A stretch of 64,000 nt of DNA from an uncultured Selenomonadales bacterium. GTDB lineage: Bacteria; Bacillota; Negativicutes; Selenomonadales; Selenomonadaceae. How positions within the stretch are numbered: the first letter of the stretch is position 1; each line of letters starts with the position of its first letter. The stretch covers positions 26,809 to 90,808 of the forward strand of contig CAMHCS010000007.1 in assembly GCA_946183785.1 (NCBI GenBank), in the 5' to 3' direction. The notes under the pieces were generated by a model. That model saw only the letters and a list, made by a program, of their open reading frames with translations. It was not told the DNA's origin and made no database searches. Below are positions 37,890 through 45,940 of the stretch, piece by piece. Position numbers and translations under genes: made by a program.

Positions 37890-38301
37890 TCAGTAAATAA
37901 TAACGTCTGCAAAAACGCACAAACAATTGATTTTGCCCGTTTTTGTGGTTATAATGAAGGGAGAAAAACGATAAAGGAGGGAGCTGGATATAGAAATCGA
38001 TGCCGAAATGCGGCAAATTCTGATTGGCGAGAATAAGAAACGGGTGCTGTTGGACGGGCATTCGATTATACTTTATCGAGAAGATAGCGCCAAATTCGAG
38101 GATGAGTTGGGATGGAGCGGGATATTTTTATTGATGAAATGGATTGGAGCGCGTGTATGTGGGACGTGAATCTTGAAATTGGACAGAAGTTGTGAATGAT
38201 TATTTTTTGGAGGTCCTGCATGACAAGTAATATTTTGTTGGAAGACTGGAGGAATGCATTCGCTTGCGGTAACATAGAATCAGCACCACTTTCGGTATTT
38301 T
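37890..38301. other. Stretch between IS21 and the IS630 remnant
   Basis: About 410 bp of degenerate sequence. A small open frame after AAAGGAGGGAG (37976 on) reads EMRQILIGENKKRVLLDGHSI and ends at TGA 38168; its only ATG (38008) lies well past the binding site. A 32-codon frame MTSNILLEDWRNAFACGNIE begins at ATG 38220. Neither is recognised, and both may be remnants. Confidence 0.4.
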
Positions 38302-38598
38302 TTGAGTTGTGGTGATTCTATTATATCGGGAATAGAGGCACAGGAAACAGTCCGCCTTGTTGAAACAGAAAAGCAACCAGAGTACGCAGACATCCGAGAG
38401 CGCGTCACCTGTGTGAAATTGCCGCCATATTCACCGAATTTAACCCCGATTGAGCAGGGATGGCGAATTACGCGACGAGAGAATACTCATAACGGTTTCT
38501 TTCCAACAATAGCCAAACTTGAGGAAACTGTCGATTCTGCCTTTGATTCATGGAGCAAGCTTAATGACCAGTCAAGGACACTTTGCTCCTTTAAGTAA
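38302..38598 (+). pseudogene. IS630-type transposase C-terminal remnant
   Basis: A 98-codon fragment with VKLPPYSPNLTPIEQGWRI, the C-terminal DDE_3 motif of IS630-family transposases (with the last catalytic Glu), followed by TFPTIAKLEETV-like sequence. The N-terminal two thirds, with the other catalytic residues, are absent. It lies between the IS21 element and the defence-like operon and shows that the region has been hit by more than one element. Confidence 0.75.
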
Positions 38599-38734
38599 AA
38601 AAGTTTTTTGTCGTTAAGTATAGCTTTGATTTTTGTGTGAAAATGATAAGCGATAAAATGTTTTGCACGAATCTTGATGTGATAAAAGAAGAGCTGTTTT
38701 GAAGTGGTATGTGATTTGTGAAAAGGTATATTTT

Positions 38735-39805
38735 ATGAAAAAAATTGTCGGTATGGATTTGTTTGCGGGTGCGGGTGGATTGTCGCTCGGGGCTGAAATG
38801 GCAGGTATAAATGTACAATATGCAATAGAAAATGATTTTTATGCTGCGAAAACTTATCAAAAGAATCATGTACATACACAAATGATTTGTGATGATATAC
38901 GTAATGTAGATGCAAAACAGTTTGAGTCGGGGGATTCTTTACGAATTTTATTTGGTGGGCCTCCGTGTCAAGGTTTTTCCAGTGCTAATCAAAAGACGCG
39001 AAATCAGCAAAACCCTCAGAATTGGTTATTTCAAGAATTTATGCGTTTTGCAGAAAATATTGCTCCTGATTGGGTTGTAATGGAAAATGTAAAAGGCATT
39101 GTGGATATAGAACAGGGCCTCTTTTCAGATCTCATTGAGCACGAATTTTGTCGATTGGGGTATAAGTGTTCTAGGTTAGTTCTGTCTGCATACGATTATG
39201 GTGTTCCGCAATTACGATCGCGTGTTTTTTTTATAGGATCAAAAAATGGATACCAAGTTCAGTCGCCAGAGAAAGCGTCATACCATGTCAATGTTGGTCA
39301 AGCCATTCGAGATTTGCCACATTTGAATAATGGTGCTAATATTGACCAATTATCGTATAGTCGCAGAAAACCGTCTTTGTATGCACAAAAACTTCGAGGT
39401 GATTGTTATAGTTGTAAAGGGCATCTTGTTACCAAAAGTGCGGAACACATTCTTCGACGATATGCTCAAGTCCCCCAAGGCGGCAATTGGAAAAACATCC
39501 CCGATGAATTGATGATGAACTATAAGGATAGGACGAGATGCCATACTGATATATATAAACGATTGAGAGCGGATTCTCCTGCAGTTACTGTAGGGAATTA
39601 TCGAAAAAGCATGTTAATTCATCCGTGGGAAAACAGGGGGTTGTCTGTCAGGGAAGCGGCGAGATTACAATCTTTTCCTGATACTTATGACTTCTGTGGG
39701 AGCATTGGTTTTCAGCAACAACAAGTAGGGAATGCTGTTCCGCCGTATTTATCTCAAGCTGTGTTTAGTGCAATATTAAAAGTCGAGGGATTAAGAAATG
39801 GGTAA
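38735..39805 (+). CDS. DNA (cytosine-5) methyltransferase
   Basis: A 356-aa protein from ATG 38735 (MKKIVGMDLFAGAGG); a TTG at 38699 would add 12 residues. Motif I is DLFAGAGGLSLG (8-19), motif IV GGPPCQGFSS with catalytic C78, motif VI MENVKG (E117), motif VIII QLRSRVFFIG (Q159, R161, R163), then REAARLQSFPD and QVGNAVPPYLS. All catalytic motifs are intact. It is the first gene of the AT-rich operon and overlaps the HD gene by 8 bp. No cognate restriction endonuclease is recognised, so it may mark self-DNA for the system downstream. Confidence 0.92.
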   Translation: MKKIVGMDLFAGAGGLSLGAEMAGINVQYAIENDFYAAKTYQKNHVHTQMICDDIRNVDAKQFESGDSLRILFGGPPCQGFSSANQKTRNQQNPQNWLFQEFMRFAENIAPDWVVMENVKGIVDIEQGLFSDLIEHEFCRLGYKCSRLVLSAYDYGVPQLRSRVFFIGSKNGYQVQSPEKASYHVNVGQAIRDLPHLNNGANIDQLSYSRRKPSLYAQKLRGDCYSCKGHLVTKSAEHILRRYAQVPQGGNWKNIPDELMMNYKDRTRCHTDIYKRLRADSPAVTVGNYRKSMLIHPWENRGLSVREAARLQSFPDTYDFCGSIGFQQQQVGNAVPPYLSQAVFSAILKVEGLRNG

Positions 39806-40979
39806 AAAGAAGGGTTATTGCAATGTAGATGAAATAATTAGCATGTGCGATGAATTGGAAGATTGTTTGGGAAAAGCTCCCGAAAAATGTTTACCATTCA
39901 TTCAGGACAAGACTTGTATGGAACGGTTTCGAAATCTAATAAAAGAAGTTGAAAGTTATCCTGTGGAGATGGGGGCGTTAACACAATCTATTGAAAGTTG
40001 GATTGAAAAAATAAAAAAAGAAATATTAAAAATAGATCAGAGTTGTAGCGAGAGTGAACGAAAGAAAGTTATTAATCAATTGTTTGAAGATTCACCGGTT
40101 ATATATCTTAATAATCATTCTATGCAGCATATAAAAGCTGTGATGAATAAGGCGAAGGAAATTTTAGTGAATTGCCATGATATTAATTTGGAGTATTATG
40201 AATTGTTTATTTTATTGTGTGCAATTGTTGTTCATGATATAGGGAATGTACATGGACGAAAGGGACATGAACGGGAGGTTGCACGAATCTTATCCGATCC
40301 ACAATTTGTGCATCTTTTGCCAGATAGTGTGGAACGAAAAGTTATATCTTCAATTGCACAAGCACATGGTGGGGTAAGTAAGGAGACGGGGAAAGATACT
40401 ATTGCGTGTTTGCTTGAAGAGCGTGTTTTACATGGGATACATGTACGGGAACGAATGTTGGCAGCAATTCTGAGATTTTCTGATGAATTGGCAGACGATT
40501 CTTCGCGTGCGGATTATGATGCGTTAAAACTGGGGATAATTCCGACGGCCAGCCTGATTCATCACAAATACTCGGTAGCACTGCATACTGTATGCATAAG
40601 AAAAAACCCAATAAATCATACATTTTCAGTTCATTTGAGTTATTCGTTTGAGATAAAAGATGCACGTATTCCTATTGAGAAGGTGTGCATCAAACAATAT
40701 CTTTTGGATGAAATTTATGAACGCACAATGAAAATGGAACGCGAACGACGTTACTGTATGCGTTATTTACGAATGTATTTGCCGTTGGAAGAGATTTGTG
40801 TTGACATAGAAATTTTCAATCCTGAAGATCCATTTTGGAAACATGAGATTAAATATGAATTAAAAGAAGAAGGTTATCCGGAATTTAATTGTGAATCTAT
40901 TCAAAAGATCAATGAGACTTTGCCAACTGGGGAAAAGCTTGCAGAACAATTGCAAGGGGAGGAAGCCTACCATGTGTAA
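39798..40979 (+). CDS. HD-domain phosphohydrolase of the defence-like operon
   Basis: A 393-aa soluble protein. A helical N-terminus (1-100) is followed by an HD fold with candidate metal ligands H107 and H111 (NNHSMQH), H146-D147 (IVVHDIGNVHG), H190 (IAQAHGG) and D229 (RFSDELADDSS). HD enzymes cleave nucleotides, cyclic nucleotides or nucleic acids; the substrate here is unknown. The C-terminal 150 residues are predicted alpha/beta without a motif I know. It overlaps the methyltransferase before it and the ATPase after it by 8 bp each. Confidence 0.82.
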   Translation: MGKKKGYCNVDEIISMCDELEDCLGKAPEKCLPFIQDKTCMERFRNLIKEVESYPVEMGALTQSIESWIEKIKKEILKIDQSCSESERKKVINQLFEDSPVIYLNNHSMQHIKAVMNKAKEILVNCHDINLEYYELFILLCAIVVHDIGNVHGRKGHEREVARILSDPQFVHLLPDSVERKVISSIAQAHGGVSKETGKDTIACLLEERVLHGIHVRERMLAAILRFSDELADDSSRADYDALKLGIIPTASLIHHKYSVALHTVCIRKNPINHTFSVHLSYSFEIKDARIPIEKVCIKQYLLDEIYERTMKMERERRYCMRYLRMYLPLEEICVDIEIFNPEDPFWKHEIKYELKEEGYPEFNCESIQKINETLPTGEKLAEQLQGEEAYHV

Positions 40980-42852
40980 TCCTTTTCAAATTAAAACACC
41001 AGAAAATTTGACAGTCGATGAAACATTGACTTTATTTGTGGATGAGAATACAGATTTGCCTAAAATAAAGACGCAAGGACATACTTTTATTATGGGACCG
41101 CGCGGCATAGGGAAAAGTATGTTGTTGCGATATTTGCAGCCGGATTGCCAATGCAAAGACAAACCATTTCAGGAAGTAGATTTTTTGGGCTTTTACGTTC
41201 CTTTGCGAAATGCTGGCTTTACAAATATTACCGAAATGATTCGATTAGAAAAGAATGCGGCACAATTTTTTCATGAACATATGATGACGACTTATTTTTT
41301 GCAGAAAGGTTTTTCGGCTCTTTCTAATGCTGATTTATATATTCGTTCAAATGATTTCTGCGATGAATTGAAAACATATTATTATAATACTTTTTTGTAT
41401 AGGCTTATGATATCAAATCCTCCGCAGATGGGATTGCCCGATGGATGCACTGTCTGTATGATTTTTGAAAAAATGGCTACGATTATGGAAGAAGCATATT
41501 TAAAAACAATTCGCTATGTAAAAACATTGTCGTTTGCAAAAGCAACTATACCATATGAAGAACCGTTATATGATTATTTAGATTTTTTAATTCCATTGAT
41601 GAGTGCGTTGAAAAAAATAAGTGTATTTAGTAATAAGCAATTATGTTTTTTAATTGATGATGCGCATATGCTGAATAGTCAGCAGACACAAGTGCTGAAT
41701 TATTGGGTTTCCACGCGGACAAGTGGAACTGTCGGCCTGAAAATTTCTACTCAATATAATTATAAACATTATTATACTATAACAGGGACTACGATAGATG
41801 CGCCGCATGATTATTCGGAGATCGATATGAGTACGGTATATACAGGTAGCGTAAAAAATACTTATTTGAAGCGTGTAACAAAAATTATTGAAAAAAGGCT
41901 GTTGTCTGCAAATATACGTGCATCCGCAGAGAAATTCTTTGCTGAAGATAAATTGCAGGAACAAGAAATACGGAAAATAGCAGAGGCATATAAACGCCGA
42001 TTTGACCAGCATAAAGGTAAAGGAAACAAGCGGGGAGACGATGCTCTTCGATATGCTAGACCAGATTATATTAAAAGTCTTGCCGGTGAATCAAAATCCA
42101 GTCATTCGTACAGTTATGCTGGATTTCAGCAGTTAGTGCATTTATCTTCTGGAATTGTTAGATATTTTTTAGAGGCTGCATATAAAATGTATGCAGAAGA
42201 GGCTTCTCAAAAATCAACGCAGATGATTGAAGAAATATCGCCTAAGGTGCAAAATGAGGTCATTCGGAAAGAGGCAGATAAATTTCTTTTTCAAGATTTA
42301 ATTAAATATGGGCAGCCGGCACCGGACGAATATTTGGATGAATTTCAATTGGAAAATGAAGTTTACCCAAAGGAAGAGATAGAGCAACTTTCAAATCTGA
42401 TTCAAGGATTGGGGGGGCTATATCGACAAATATTATTGTCGGATAGATCGGAAAGAAAAGTTTTTTCAATGTTTATTTCTGACAAACCCTCAAAAGATGT
42501 AGAGAAAATTTTAAAATTGGGGATAGAATTAGGATATTTTCATCGCTCCACGATTGGGCGAAAAGATGGGCAAAGTGGCGGGAGAACAGCATTATATATC
42601 ATGAACCGCCGATTGGCGCCGATTTGGACGCTTGATCCCACCGGTTTTGCGGGCTATCTTTCGATAAAAAATCATTTATTGGAAGAAGCTATGAGGGAAC
42701 CGTTTGCATTGCTTCGGCGCATGAAAAGTAAATATTCTAAACAAAGTGACTGGATACAAACTTCATTGTTTGATGAAGATTTTGTTGCAGATGATTTTTC
42801 TGTTATAGGAGGCGATATGCATGATGAAAATGATTGGCGTGGAGCAGTGTAA
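40972..42852 (+). CDS. ORC/CDC6-like AAA ATPase of the defence-like operon
   Basis: A 626-aa protein from ATG 40972 behind GGGGAGG. The N-terminus NPFQIKTPENLTVDETL leads to Walker A GPRGIGKS (42-49) and Walker B LCFLIDDA (224-231). The order and spacing resemble the bacterial ATPases annotated as ORC-CDC6-like, which occur in genomic islands. The C-terminal part (about 450-626) has a winged-helix-like region with KSGGRTALYIMNRRLAP. It overlaps HD by 8 bp and the next gene by 32 bp. It likely powers or senses DNA for the system. Confidence 0.8.
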   Translation: MCNPFQIKTPENLTVDETLTLFVDENTDLPKIKTQGHTFIMGPRGIGKSMLLRYLQPDCQCKDKPFQEVDFLGFYVPLRNAGFTNITEMIRLEKNAAQFFHEHMMTTYFLQKGFSALSNADLYIRSNDFCDELKTYYYNTFLYRLMISNPPQMGLPDGCTVCMIFEKMATIMEEAYLKTIRYVKTLSFAKATIPYEEPLYDYLDFLIPLMSALKKISVFSNKQLCFLIDDAHMLNSQQTQVLNYWVSTRTSGTVGLKISTQYNYKHYYTITGTTIDAPHDYSEIDMSTVYTGSVKNTYLKRVTKIIEKRLLSANIRASAEKFFAEDKLQEQEIRKIAEAYKRRFDQHKGKGNKRGDDALRYARPDYIKSLAGESKSSHSYSYAGFQQLVHLSSGIVRYFLEAAYKMYAEEASQKSTQMIEEISPKVQNEVIRKEADKFLFQDLIKYGQPAPDEYLDEFQLENEVYPKEEIEQLSNLIQGLGGLYRQILLSDRSERKVFSMFISDKPSKDVEKILKLGIELGYFHRSTIGRKDGQSGGRTALYIMNRRLAPIWTLDPTGFAGYLSIKNHLLEEAMREPFALLRRMKSKYSKQSDWIQTSLFDEDFVADDFSVIGGDMHDENDWRGAV

Positions 42853-43825
42853 TTCAGAACTTCGTGGGTCTTATGATTTATTTTTGTGTTCTAGTAGTTT
42901 TGAGTCAAGATCATGTGTGCTTCCCTGCATAGTTGACTTCTCGAAATATAAAAGAGCGCTTTTGTTTGCAAATAAAAATTATTATGATTACATAAATGAC
43001 AATCTGGAGACATTGAAAACGCATTTTAAAGATAAAGCTTCCTTGGTAGAAATTTCATCATTTGATCCTATTTTTACTGCGGATAATATCATGAATCAAT
43101 TGGAGAGTATAAATGAACAACAACAAGTAAAACGTGTTCTAATCGATATTACTACGTTTACACATGAAACATTGTTGATTTTGATGGCGGTACTTAGAAA
43201 TAAGTTTCAACATATTCAAGTGACTTGTTGTTATATTAATGCATCGGATTATTCAATAGATCAAACTGGGAAAACCGAAAAATGGCTAAGCACGGGAATA
43301 AAAGAGGTCAGGTCAATTTTAGGTTATATCGGAGATGTTCGTCCATCACGGAGAACGCATTTAATGATGATTGTAGGGTATGAGTATAAACGGGCTTCAA
43401 AAATTATTGATGCAATTGAGGCGGATTCTTTATCTTTGGGATATGCAAAACCGGAAAGTTATACTGCAGACAAAAACCAAGATGCCAATGAACATTTTAA
43501 ACGTTTGTTAAAAGATCTGCATGCGTATTACGCAGAAATACCGGAGTTTATGATTCCTTGCAACGATCCATATGAAACTTGTAGCGTGGTTTTAGAGGAA
43601 GCTGCAAGGATTGGCAATGAGTCCAACCTCATTGTTGTCCCAATGAATAATAAGATTTCAACTGTTGGAATTGCATTGGCGTGCTTTAAGAATGAGTCTA
43701 TTCAACTATGCTATGCCCCAGCCTTGACATATAATTACTTACATTATTCCGATCCAGGGAAGACTTGTTATATATTTGATTTGGATATGAATGATTATTG
43801 TAAAGGTGCCGTATTTAAAGATTAA
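42821..43825 (+). CDS. Two-Rossmann-module protein of the defence-like operon
   Basis: A 334-aa protein starting at ATG 42821 behind AGGAGG, inside the end of the ATPase gene. The N-terminal half has alternating strands and helices (YDLFLCSSSFESR, YKRALLFANK, VKRVLIDITTFTHETLLILMAVL at about 103-125). The C-terminal half repeats the theme (RTHLMMIVGYEYKR, SNLIVVPMNNKISTVGIAL). The LIDIT strand resembles ligand-sensing CARF-type Rossmann folds, but I cannot name a family. It may be a sensor or an effector for the HD-ATPase pair. Confidence 0.65.
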   Translation: MMKMIGVEQCNSELRGSYDLFLCSSSFESRSCVLPCIVDFSKYKRALLFANKNYYDYINDNLETLKTHFKDKASLVEISSFDPIFTADNIMNQLESINEQQQVKRVLIDITTFTHETLLILMAVLRNKFQHIQVTCCYINASDYSIDQTGKTEKWLSTGIKEVRSILGYIGDVRPSRRTHLMMIVGYEYKRASKIIDAIEADSLSLGYAKPESYTADKNQDANEHFKRLLKDLHAYYAEIPEFMIPCNDPYETCSVVLEEAARIGNESNLIVVPMNNKISTVGIALACFKNESIQLCYAPALTYNYLHYSDPGKTCYIFDLDMNDYCKGAVFKD

Positions 43826-43973
43826 TTGTGGTCGACGATTAAGTTTTGGTTGTTGTTGTGAAGTTAATGTCAGTGCACGAACGGCCACCCTGCGCGTGTA
43901 CTTAGCGGCGCACATCTCTAATCGGTGAAAGACCGAAATCAGCCAGTAGTGGGAAGGATATAGTTCTCTGAGC
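43826..43973. other. Short unknown stretch, possible group II intron fragment
   Basis: About 150 bp of non-coding sequence, GC-richer than the operon before it. It contains TTAGCGGCGCACATC and AATCGGTGAAAGACCG, which recall the GGTGAAAGTCC block in the 5' domain of bacterial group II introns. No intron protein is present. The match is by eye and weak. Confidence 0.3.
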
Positions 43974-44084
43974 CGTTGACAGCTCAAGTATAACGAATAT
44001 GAAGAAGCATTGGCTATTCTCATCCGACTAAAAATTGGTCAAAATCGCCCGACCCGAAATGGTCATTTTCACCCGACACTAACA
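43974..44084 (-). mobile_element. Inverted IS21 left-end remnant (right boundary of the composite)
   Basis: Read on the minus strand from 44084, TGTTAGTGTCGGGTGAAAAT and about 110 bp more follow the left end of the IS at 35510, with roughly ten substitutions. Similarity stops just before the istA ribosome binding site. It retains the terminal repeats needed for transposase binding but no genes. Confidence 0.85.
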
Positions 44085-44088
44085 CGCA
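44085..44088. repeat. Target-site duplication, right copy (CGCA)
   Basis: Matches 35506-35509 across the composite insertion; four bases fit the short duplications made by IS21. Confidence 0.75.
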
Positions 44089-44813
44089 TAAATAAATACA
44101 AAAATGGTATTTATTATTTCACGCAAGTCGAGCTTGCCTATAATAGTAATCGTATCGAAGGCAGCAGACTGAAACGTGAACACACGGAAAGCCTGTTCTC
44201 GACCAAAACCATATTGGCCAATCAAGACGAGGTGATTCGCAGCGATGATGTCATCGAAACTACGAACCATTTTCGTGCTTTTGATTATCTGCTTGATTCT
44301 GCACAACAACTGCTGGATGAGGAAATGATAAAAGAATTTCATAGAATCCTTAAAACAGGCACGTCAGACGCCGATATTTCGTGGTTCAATGTCGGGGACT
44401 ACAAAGCAGTAGGCAATGTTGTCGCCAATCACGAGACAACGGCTCCAGAAGATGTCGAAGATGCCATGCATGATCTGATGGATAATTATGACGCGGCGGC
44501 CATCCATTCTTTTGATCAGCTTCTTCAATTCCATGTCAAATTTGAAAGAATCCATCCGTTCCAAGACGGAAACGGAAGAGTCGGGCGACTGATTATGTTT
44601 CGAGAATGCCTAAAGAATGACATCATCCCATTCATTATTGACGCCGACCATAAAGATTTCTACTACCGTGGTCTGCAAGAATACTTCCACGAACCGGGAT
44701 ATCTTCGCGATACATGTTTATCCGCGCAAGACAATTATACGGTATACTGCAAGAAGCTGGTTAAGGATTTCATTCCGAAAGATGAAATCCAAAAGATTGA
44801 ATATACCAGATGA
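44089..44813 (+). pseudogene. Second fic gene, 3' fragment (Fic domain)
   Basis: About 240 codons of a Fic protein without its start. Joined to 35452-35509 it reads LNLERINKYKNGIYYFTQ and gives 260 aa. It has the inhibitory motif SNRIEG (S39 to G44 of the restored protein) and the catalytic core HPFQDGNGRVGR, all intact. An ATG-led frame from 44010 starts within the IS remnant, so a truncated product is possible but would lack native control. It lies downstream of the relaxase gene in the original order. Confidence 0.85.
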
Positions 44814-44829
44814 CGTATAAAATTGGGCT

Positions 44830-44860
44830 GGAGGCGCTTGATTGCGCCCCCGCCTTTTTT
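44830..44860 (+). terminator. Terminator after the second fic gene
   Basis: GGCGC (44833-44837) and GCGCC (44844-44848) form a short stem; a T-run (44855-44860) follows after a C-rich gap. It is the meeting point with the pilT-like gene from the other strand. Confidence 0.5.
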
Positions 44861-45842
44861 AAACCAATCTAAAGCGGCGTAGCTCCTTTATTGCATCGTC
44901 GAAAGCCTGCATCCCGTCGGAAGCGTGCATATAATTTCGTATCTCGTGGATTGCTCCGCGCCGGATCAAGTTAGTCACGGCAGGCGTGGGGAAAAGAAGC
45001 TCGAACGCGGCGACGCGTCCCCCCTGTTTTCTTGGCAAAAGCTTTTGCGCGGCAATCCCGAGCAGAGCGTTTGCCAGTTGGTTGCGAGCCTCCTGCTGCA
45101 TATCGGCGGGGAAATATTGCATGATACGATCAACTGCTTCGACGACATCCCCCGCGTGGAGCGTCGTGAAAACAAGATGCCCTGTCTCCGCCGCCATAAG
45201 CGCAGTGGCGACGCTCTCCCGATCACGCAGCTCGCCCACGAGAATCACGTCCGGGTCTTGACGGAGTGCGGAGCGCAACCCGGAAAGGAAACTGGGACAA
45301 TCCTTTCCAACTTCCCGTTGTGCAATCATCGCCTTTTGCGACGTGTGAATATACTCGATGGGATCTTCTATGGTGATGACCCTGACGGGACGCGTGTTGT
45401 TGATGGCATCAATCATTGCGGCGAGAGTGGTGCTTTTCCCGCTGCCGGTCGGGCCGGATACGACCACAAGGCCGTGCTCCTCCTCCGCCAGTTTGCAGAA
45501 AGCCAGCGGAATGCGAAGAGATTCCATGCTCGGAATCCCCTGCGGGAATATACGGATAGACACGCACTTACTCCCCATGCTCTGAAAACAATGGATGCGC
45601 GTGAGAATGCCGTCCGCAGACAAGTATCCGGCGTCAGCGTCGCCATTGCGGAAAAAATCTTGTTTCGCGAACGGCGACAAAACTTTTTCCGTGATGTCCT
45701 GTATCTGTGCTGCATTGATTTCCTCGCCCCCTGCGGGAACAAGCACACCGTTCACCCGCAGCGCCGGGATCATCCACTCTTGCAAATGAATGTCCGAAGC
45801 GTTCTTCTCCCGCGCAAGCCGCAACAATCCATCCAAATCCAT
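44859..45842 (-). CDS. PilT-like type IV pilus retraction ATPase
   Basis: A 327-aa secretion-type ATPase from ATG 45842; an extension to 46019 would include the upstream regulatory hairpin. It has an N-terminal PilT PAS-like domain (SDIHLQEWMIPALRVNG), Walker A GPTGSGKST, the Asp box TIEDPIEYIH, Walker B RSALRQDPDVILVGE and the His box GHLVFTTLHAGD. Type IV pilus motors power thin pili in some conjugation systems, but no pilin or assembly gene is in the window. It is expressed as a single gene from the box promoter at 45889-45930. Confidence 0.87.
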   Translation of the reverse strand: MDLDGLLRLAREKNASDIHLQEWMIPALRVNGVLVPAGGEEINAAQIQDITEKVLSPFAKQDFFRNGDADAGYLSADGILTRIHCFQSMGSKCVSIRIFPQGIPSMESLRIPLAFCKLAEEEHGLVVVSGPTGSGKSTTLAAMIDAINNTRPVRVITIEDPIEYIHTSQKAMIAQREVGKDCPSFLSGLRSALRQDPDVILVGELRDRESVATALMAAETGHLVFTTLHAGDVVEAVDRIMQYFPADMQQEARNQLANALLGIAAQKLLPRKQGGRVAAFELLFPTPAVTNLIRRGAIHEIRNYMHASDGMQAFDDAIKELRRFRLV

Positions 45843-45911
45843 ATAAAAGCTCCTTCCTGTTATCCATCCAACCGATTCGGCAAGATAGATTGTACAGGAA
45901 GGAGCTTTTAT
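45843..45911 (-). promoter_or_regulatory. 18-bp inverted repeat occluding the pilT ribosome binding site
   Basis: Perfect 18-bp arms lie at 45843-45860 and 45894-45911 with a 33-nt loop. On the minus strand the downstream arm contains AGGAAGGAG and abuts the pilT ATG at 45842. The upstream arm lies between the TCATAAAAA box and the -10 hexamer (45894-45889), so only transcripts entering from ardC contain both arms. Transcripts from the local promoter lack the anti-Shine-Dalgarno arm. Confidence 0.75.
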
Positions 45912-45930
45912 TGTACTTCCATTTTTATGA
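45889..45930 (-). promoter_or_regulatory. Element-wide box promoter b (pilT-like gene)
   Basis: TCATAAAAATGGAAG begins at 45930 on the minus strand (nine-base box 45930-45922). TACAAT is at 45894-45889, 27 bp after the box. No -35 hexamer of the usual kind lies between. Confidence 0.7.
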
Positions 45931-45940
45931 TATTTGCGTG

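Larger units (their letters stand above)
35510..44084. mobile_element. Composite IS21-bounded insertion carrying a four-gene defence-like cassette
   Basis: An 8575-bp insertion in a fic gene. The left boundary is the left end of an intact IS21-type element. The right boundary is an inverted, diverged copy of the same left end (about ten differences in 110 bp). Both outer ends read TGTTAG.GTCGGGTGAAAATGACCA inward, and CGCA flanks both sides. Inside are the IS, an IS630-type remnant, an AT-rich four-gene operon and a short unknown stretch. The junctions and in-frame repair of fic when it is removed support insertion as one unit. Confidence 0.85.

Noticed and set aside
38735..43825. Ordinary restriction-modification system
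   Set aside because: A complete cytosine methyltransferase is present, but none of the three following proteins has a visible endonuclease motif, and ATPase plus HD domains are not a normal type II partner set.
43974..44813. Intact fic gene starting at ATG 44010
   Set aside because: The first 25 codons are translated from IS21 end sequence. The native start is at 35452 across the insertion.
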